The notes under the pieces were generated by a model that made no database searches, was not told the DNA's origin, and was given only the letters and a program-made list of their open reading frames with translations. Shown piece by piece: positions 58,141 to 64,000 of a stretch of 64,000 bases of DNA (position 1 is the stretch's first letter; every line of letters starts with the position of its first letter). The DNA is from Stereum hirsutum FP-91666 SS1 (lineage: Eukaryota > Basidiomycota > Agaricomycetes > Russulales > Stereaceae), in NCBI RefSeq assembly GCF_000264905.1, contig NW_006763146.1:62988-126987 (forward strand), given 5' to 3'. Position numbers and translations under genes: made by a program.

Positions 58141-60600
58141 GCCAGCGAGTGTAGCACAGTACGAGCACTAAAACTAAATGGAACAACTGTCGGCCAGACG
58201 GACAGACGGACATACAGAGACACAGGCAGGCAGACAATCAGAGTAATAGACTTGTCAGCAAAGGGGGATGAGATATGTATCTCAACCCCTTCACTCACAG
58301 TCGCGACTTGCGTGCGGAAGGTGGTGGTTGAAAAGAGAAGAAGGCAGCAAATTCCGGTGAACGACCAGTCCGCGAACCACGACACCGGGTACCCAGTAAA
58401 ATTGTATCCACCACCACGCTCTTCCAAGACAAGCAATGCTGATAGAACCAAGCAAGACTAGCCTAGGGTCATCCATCCAGGAAACGACAAGAGGAATCAA
58501 GGAGTGCAGAACAGGAAGAAAAGCGTTTCTACTACTCACTCACGAGCGTGGAAAGCGATAAGATAAGATAAGAATCCATATCGGGCAAGCCGCCTCAACC
58601 CATTCTGCGAAGACGATGCAGGACGCTTGTTTCAACATACCCTCTATCCGACACCGTGACCAACATGCATCTTCCTTTGTTGCTCGTCAGGTTATCGACA
58701 AAATCTACAGCCCGGCATCTTCTACTCCCACCCTCCCACACCTCTCGGACTCAAAGAACCATACTCGACATGCCTCCTACTTTTGCACATCGGGGCTAGC
58801 TCCACATCAGCAGCTCATACTCGAGCCTTGAGGCCTACACCCACTCCAATTCAACCCTTCCAACCACTAGTCCTACTTCCTCGTTCGGAGGCTTAGACGA
58901 TCCTTTGTTCTCGGCCAGTCTCGGAGACAGAGCTGAAGCCGTAGATGAAGGACGATTTTGGATTTCGAGTTGAAGGGAACGGATGCCAGAATGGAAAAAG
59001 TGGCGACTGAGGATATGGCGGCAGAGAGTCGGGAACATGTACTGTCCGTTGTGCGAGACATAGAGAACTTCGTCCAGTCCGGATGGGTCGGTCATCACTC
59101 GGTGCGTTCTTTTATCACAATTCTTTATACGCCACTCTTTCGTACATTACTTGGTCTCGTCGGCCAAATCACACTATTGCATTAACATGAGTAATTCATT
59201 CCTGGACTGACACGTACATGACCTCCTGCAGCAGTTCGCCGAGCTCAATATGCCCTTGCTCTCCCTACGACTGCCTCCGCTCACCTCACCTCGGGCCACC
59301 CACCCGATCTCACACTCCCTTGCCCCCCCTCTCTCGCTCCCAAGCCTCTACATACGTCGAAGTGCGAAAAATCGTCTCCTCCGACCCGATCAACTAGCAC
59401 TTTCATCGTCATCGCCGCTCCTCTCGAGCTCGCTCGTCGTCAGCTAGCTGGCGACTTCATCTACGAGGCTCACTCCGCGCTGCGCTCAGCTTATATGACC
59501 CGACCTCGTTCTTTCACTTCCGTGCTGCGCTCCGGCGCAAGACGTTTCTACAGCACTTTAAAAATAGCCCTGGGGGCTACATCTAGTTTGGTTTAGCGTA
59601 TGGTCATGGCCAATTCCTTGTTCGCTTCTCATACCGAGCATTCGAGTCCGGTCTAGCTAGCGGGAGCAGGCTGACAGAATGCGTGCATGCATCCGATTGT
59701 ATGTATGCAGGATGTCGTCTCTGGCGAGGGGAACGATTTGTGCTGGGTACAGGGTCTGTCGTGTGTCTTTTTTTCACCTCTTTTTGTCTGCCTTGACTCT
59801 TTTTTTGGAGTTGCGAAAGGTATGCCATGGCTTTGTCGAAGGCATGCTTAGAGCGCATATATCGACCTTTTGAGCATATGCTCATGTTTTGAATGCGTAC
59901 ACCGCCCCTGATTTATCGACGCCACATATCAACCCCACGGATCCGTACCTTATCAGTGCAGATGACGACTCGTTCGTCGTTTTCCTTTGATCACTCGAAG
60001 TGGTGCTTGTATAACCACCATCATCAGAACGCGTAGTACTCTGCGTTAGCCTCATGCATACACCCACTGTTGGCTTCGTTCGTTCTGCCACTCTCGTGTT
60101 TGAGCGCGTATGTCGGCCACTCGAACGCACAAACAGAGCAGTATCCTCTTTTCTGAGCTTTCGTAAACGAATCATAATTGGATCCAGCCGTTGTAGAATG
60201 CAGGTCTATCTTTCTTCCGGCTCTCAGAACACAAAGTACCTTCCTTGGATTCATTTCTGCCCGTACAGACCATATGACTCGTCGCTAGGGTGCATGCCTC
60301 TTCGTGTCCTATGGTGCATCATCCCGCGCCCAAATCCAAATGCATGTGGACGCATATACTCCTTTTTTCTTTCTTTTTTCTTTTGTCCCGACCTTCGTCT
60401 ACCGAAAGTTAGACTCTCCTTCACAACACCCGTCCCGATAGAGATCGCATATACGCATCTCTCTAGCTCTCACTCTGATCAGAATCTTACACCCGCCGAC
60501 TGTATTTCGTCTTTTTCGACGCGATATATCTACACCTCCTTTCGAAGGTGTACGGGGAAGGAGCCATGAGAGTATCTACATGACTCTGACCACCATCACA
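58141..60600. other. Region without recognised genes
   Basis: The plus strand near 58958-59098 has a helix-like frame (MEKVATEDMAAESREHVLSV) that ends at a donor-like GTGCGT, but no partner exons fit a family. Nearby frames at 58616-58831 and 59250-59447 are rich in Ser, Pro and Leu and look non-coding. Confidence 0.35.
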
Positions 60601-60603
60601 GTG

Positions 60604-60725
60604 TCGCAGCCTTCTGGCGACCTGTTTGCCAGTGTATTGCCTGTGGCGACACAACCGTCAGCCCCGCAGCCTTCTGGCCAGCTATGTGTGGGTGTATTGT
60701 CTGTGGCAACATCACACGGCACACC
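60604..60725 (+). repeat. Imperfect ~60-bp direct duplication
   Basis: Two neighbouring copies of a segment beginning GCAGCCTTCTGGC and ending in TGTATTG.CTGTGGC.ACA. In a short open frame (60580-60789) they read QPSGDLFASVLPVAT and QPSGQLCVGVLSVAT. No protein family is recognised. Confidence 0.45.
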
Positions 60726-60779
60726 TTGCCCACATATTCACACATCAGGACATCTGTGCGCACTGAGCAGAAGGGAGTG

Positions 60780-61180
60780 TTTAAGCTAGTGTGATGCCAC
60801 CGGGGCGAACCCGTCGTTCTCGACTACGAATGGGCCAATTGTCATGAAATAAAGGGCTGGAGGCAATGGAGGACATTGATTTACATCGGAAGAGCGCGCT
60901 ACTTCGAGAACACATGCTCGTTTGACCGAGAACGAGTGATTTTACGGTTGGTGAGGGTACTCACCAGGTTCAGGTCATCGTTCTCGATGGTGAGTGGACC
61001 GTTTCATGTCAAGCCAAGTACCAGATCATATGTATGATGCCTGTATGCATCGATCGAACCCGTTACCCCGTAAACGCACGAGCATTTGACTGAGAAGGAG
61101 TGATTTTGCGGTTGGTGGGTGGTACTCACCAGGCTCGGATCGTCGTCCTTAACGGCGAGTGGACCGTTTCACATGGAACC
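60780..61180 (-). repeat. Second, ~165-bp-period array related to the 175-bp units
   Basis: Minus-strand donors at 61129 and 60964 and a weaker one near 60798 are spaced 165-166 bp. The blocks before the two good donors read NGPLAVKDDDPSL and NGPLTIENDDLNL, matching the peptide pattern of the array at 56.3-58.1 kb. Long shared words in the spacers (GAGTGGACCGTTTCA, ACTCACCAGG) show that the two units are close copies. The array abuts the CHAT pseudogene. Confidence 0.7.
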
Positions 61181-61379
61181 AAGTACAGGGGCATATGTGG
61201 GACGCCTGTGCGCGTCGATCGAGCCCGCTACCTAACTTCTTGGAAAGATGCATTATCACCTCTACAGCTCACGTACCAGATTTTATTGAGATTTTACGGT
61301 CACCGGAGAGCCTATGGTCGTGCAAGAAATTCATGTATCTGCCTACCACCGGTTCAACGCGTCTCGCGGGGACCAAACA

Positions 61380-62193
<814 letters not shown>

Positions 62194-62800
62194 GCCCGTG
62201 TAGGTAATCTGCGAAATGGGTCAGCGTGGTATTGAGATGTATCGTGTATAGTCCAAAGTGATAATTCGACAGCTTCGTTATCGCTGAGCGGGAGTTAGGT
62301 TTGAGTCCCACATAGCGGACGGAAATCCTTCGAGGAGTCGAACACAGCATGCAAGTCAAGAGGGTACACATTGAGGATACGCACTGTGGTAAAGGGATGT
62401 GGTTCATAGTGTGCCGGTTCTAGAGAGAGACTAGAGCAAGGCGGAAGGTGGGAGGACACATCATGATTCGGAGTCGTCCATTCCGATCCGGAGCCTACAG
62501 ACCAATGAAAGTCCTCTAGAAGAGACGAAGGATTCGAGATGCTTTTATCTGATTCACTTGAGATGAATTTGGATACCTAACTTGTAGAGGTGCTTGATTC
62601 TGTCGACAAGATTGAGATACAGACTTGCAGGTGACAGTAGGTGAAGGTTTGGACTGGTTTGGATCGAGAGCTACACACGGCCCGCCACACTGACATGGGT
62701 TAGGGGTTTATTACGCCACACGAGATCGTCAAATTGATTTTTGGCCCTTTTGCTCTTGACTTCGTACCATCCCGCCCAATTCTCTACCCTTCGTGTGGCC
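62194..62800. other. Intergenic region
   Basis: About 600 bp with no gene or repeat recognised; it should hold the promoter of the gene starting at 62801. Confidence 0.5.
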
Positions 62801-64000
62801 ATGGCAAAGACGAAGCGAAAAACCAAACGCACATCCAAGCTACAAGCTCCGAGTATTCCAAACGATGGACCCTTTTGCCTTCCTGAGCCCGCTGACGAGT
62901 CACTAGTATCGAAAGGCATCCTCCCCGTCGAACTCACCCACTCGATAATCGCCCAGGCTCTCGGAAATTACTATACCAATCTTATTCTCTACGAAGGGAA
63001 TAACATCACTGAAAATGGAGAGCCAGATGTGCCATTCACCCTTTTGCACGCGTCGAAGTTGTTCAGGACGGAAACGATCAGGTTAATGGGATATCTGTTT
63101 GCAGGGTCGAGGGAGATCATCGACACTCGTAACGGGTGAGTCGCTCTCTCTTCTTTCCCTAGTTTTCCATCCGAACCTCTCTAGATAGAATCGTACACCT
63201 CAAAACATACTACACCTGGCTCCACCGCCTCCGCCATCTCCACTTCGTCGCCCACAACTACCCCTTCTCAACCTTCAACTCTCTCTCCAACTCCTACGAA
63301 TCCCACGACAAAACAGACGAACCGACAAAAGGTCTCGGTCTGTTTGACCTCTGGCAGAACTTCCTCGATAACACGGCTCTCGAACGTCAGCTGTTGACGG
63401 AGCAGTGTAAAGTCTCCGTGCCGCTTTCGAGGCCGATCGAGATGGAGGATATCAGGAGAGTGTGGATGGGCGTGGTCGTGGAGGAGAGGATGGTTAAAAG
63501 TGTGGAGGCGATACCAGGGTTTGTGCGGAGGGTTGGAGAGGAAGGAGGTACGGGCGTAGGGTTGTGGGCTGTGCTTGTCGGGAGGATCGTGAGGGCGAGT
63601 CGGTGGAAAGGATTGAAGTTTCTCAAAAGTGCGTCTCGTTTGTGTTTGCTTGTTGCTGATACAGTGCTCTTACGATCATATTATCCGCAGTGGTGATGGT
63701 CAAGGGCATAGTGATGATCGTAGAGAGGATCATCAACGGCGTTCGCGCAGGAACAATGAACGATGTACGTCAATACATCTCGTATTCCTCTTTCCATATC
63801 AGTTCTCTCATCCCGCGCCTTCAATCTAGCTTTCATGTACACTCCCGGCCATTTCCCTCGACCGCCAACGCCGAAAATACGACTCAACGTCCGTCCAGAA
63901 CGTCTCATACGTGTTCCCCGGGATGGTAATGTCTGACGTATCCGACCTCGGAGAGCTGGAGCTCTTCGTGACGGGCTTCACAGCGGTCATGGTCGAGTTA
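62801..64000 (+). CDS. F-box-like hypothetical protein, 3' end beyond the window
   Basis: The likely start is the ATG at 62801 (MAKTKRKTKRTSK, a basic tail); an in-frame ATG at 62741 is less convincing. Exon 1 contains KGILPVELTHSIIAQALGNY followed by FTLLHASKLFRTETIRL. This is the Leu-Pro-x-Glu-Leu entry and 'all-is-in-the-right-place' helix pattern of F-box-like basidiomycete proteins, which act as substrate adaptors or are of unknown role. After an intron (acceptor near 63190) come VHLKTYYTWLHRLRHLHFVA, GLFDLWQNFLDNTALERQLL and MEDIRRVWMGVVVEERMVKS. Further exons give MVMVKGIVMIVERIINGVRA and YVFPGMVMSDVSDLGELELF, reaching the last base still open. This kind is abundant in mushrooms; I cannot name a partner. 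Confidence 0.7.

Noticed and set aside
56280..61180. CRISPR-like array
   Set aside because: Spacers are as similar as repeats, the units are about 170 bp and the genome is fungal; this is a tandem repeat.

Overview
The window looks like a contig from a mushroom-forming basidiomycete (Agaricomycetes). Genes are cut by many short introns, mostly about 50-70 nt with GT-AG ends. The protein families (OrdA-like P450s, a DUF6534-type membrane protein, CHAT proteins, F-box-like proteins) and the small DNA elements with terminal inverted repeats (MITE-like) all fit. No rRNA, tRNA or CRISPR array was recognised.

Layout. 0-2.9 kb: a 368-bp inverted-repeat element, a frameshifted hypothetical gene and the orphan last exon of a flavin-reductase-like gene. 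2.9-20.7 kb, left half of a probable biosynthetic cluster: two related P450s (CYP-1, CYP-2; minus), an NRPS-like adenylation-carrier-reductase enzyme (minus), a zinc-independent NADP-dependent alkenal/quinone reductase (plus) and a secreted GMC oxidoreductase (minus). 20.7-27.4 kb: two MITEs, a seven-helix DUF6534-like protein and a small hypothetical gene. 27.5-36.7 kb: a gene-poor stretch with a (CACCTT)n array, an ACTC microsatellite and a badly decayed alcohol dehydrogenase. 36.7-54.9 kb, right half of the cluster: a DHA1-type MFS transporter, a third P450, a UbiA-family integral-membrane enzyme, a fourth P450 of another type read divergently from the UbiA gene, an aldo-keto reductase and an NmrA/isoflavone-reductase-like protein. 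55-62.2 kb: old repeats, notably an array of units about 175 bp long, each with a 42-nt exon-like block and a splice donor, then a dead CHAT gene. 62.8 kb to the end: an F-box-like hypothetical gene cut by the window edge.

How the genes could work together (inference). A UbiA enzyme, an NRPS-like carboxylic acid reductase, four P450s, two further reductases, a secreted flavin oxidase, an NmrA-like protein and an exporter form a coherent meroterpenoid or terpenoid tailoring set. One reading is prenylation of an aromatic acid with reduction of the carboxylate to an aldehyde. The other is that the UbiA protein is a membrane-bound terpene cyclase feeding the P450s. The sequence alone does not choose. 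The adenylation-reductase gene shows an apparent one-base frameshift, so the pathway may be damaged, or the assembly may hold a homopolymer error.
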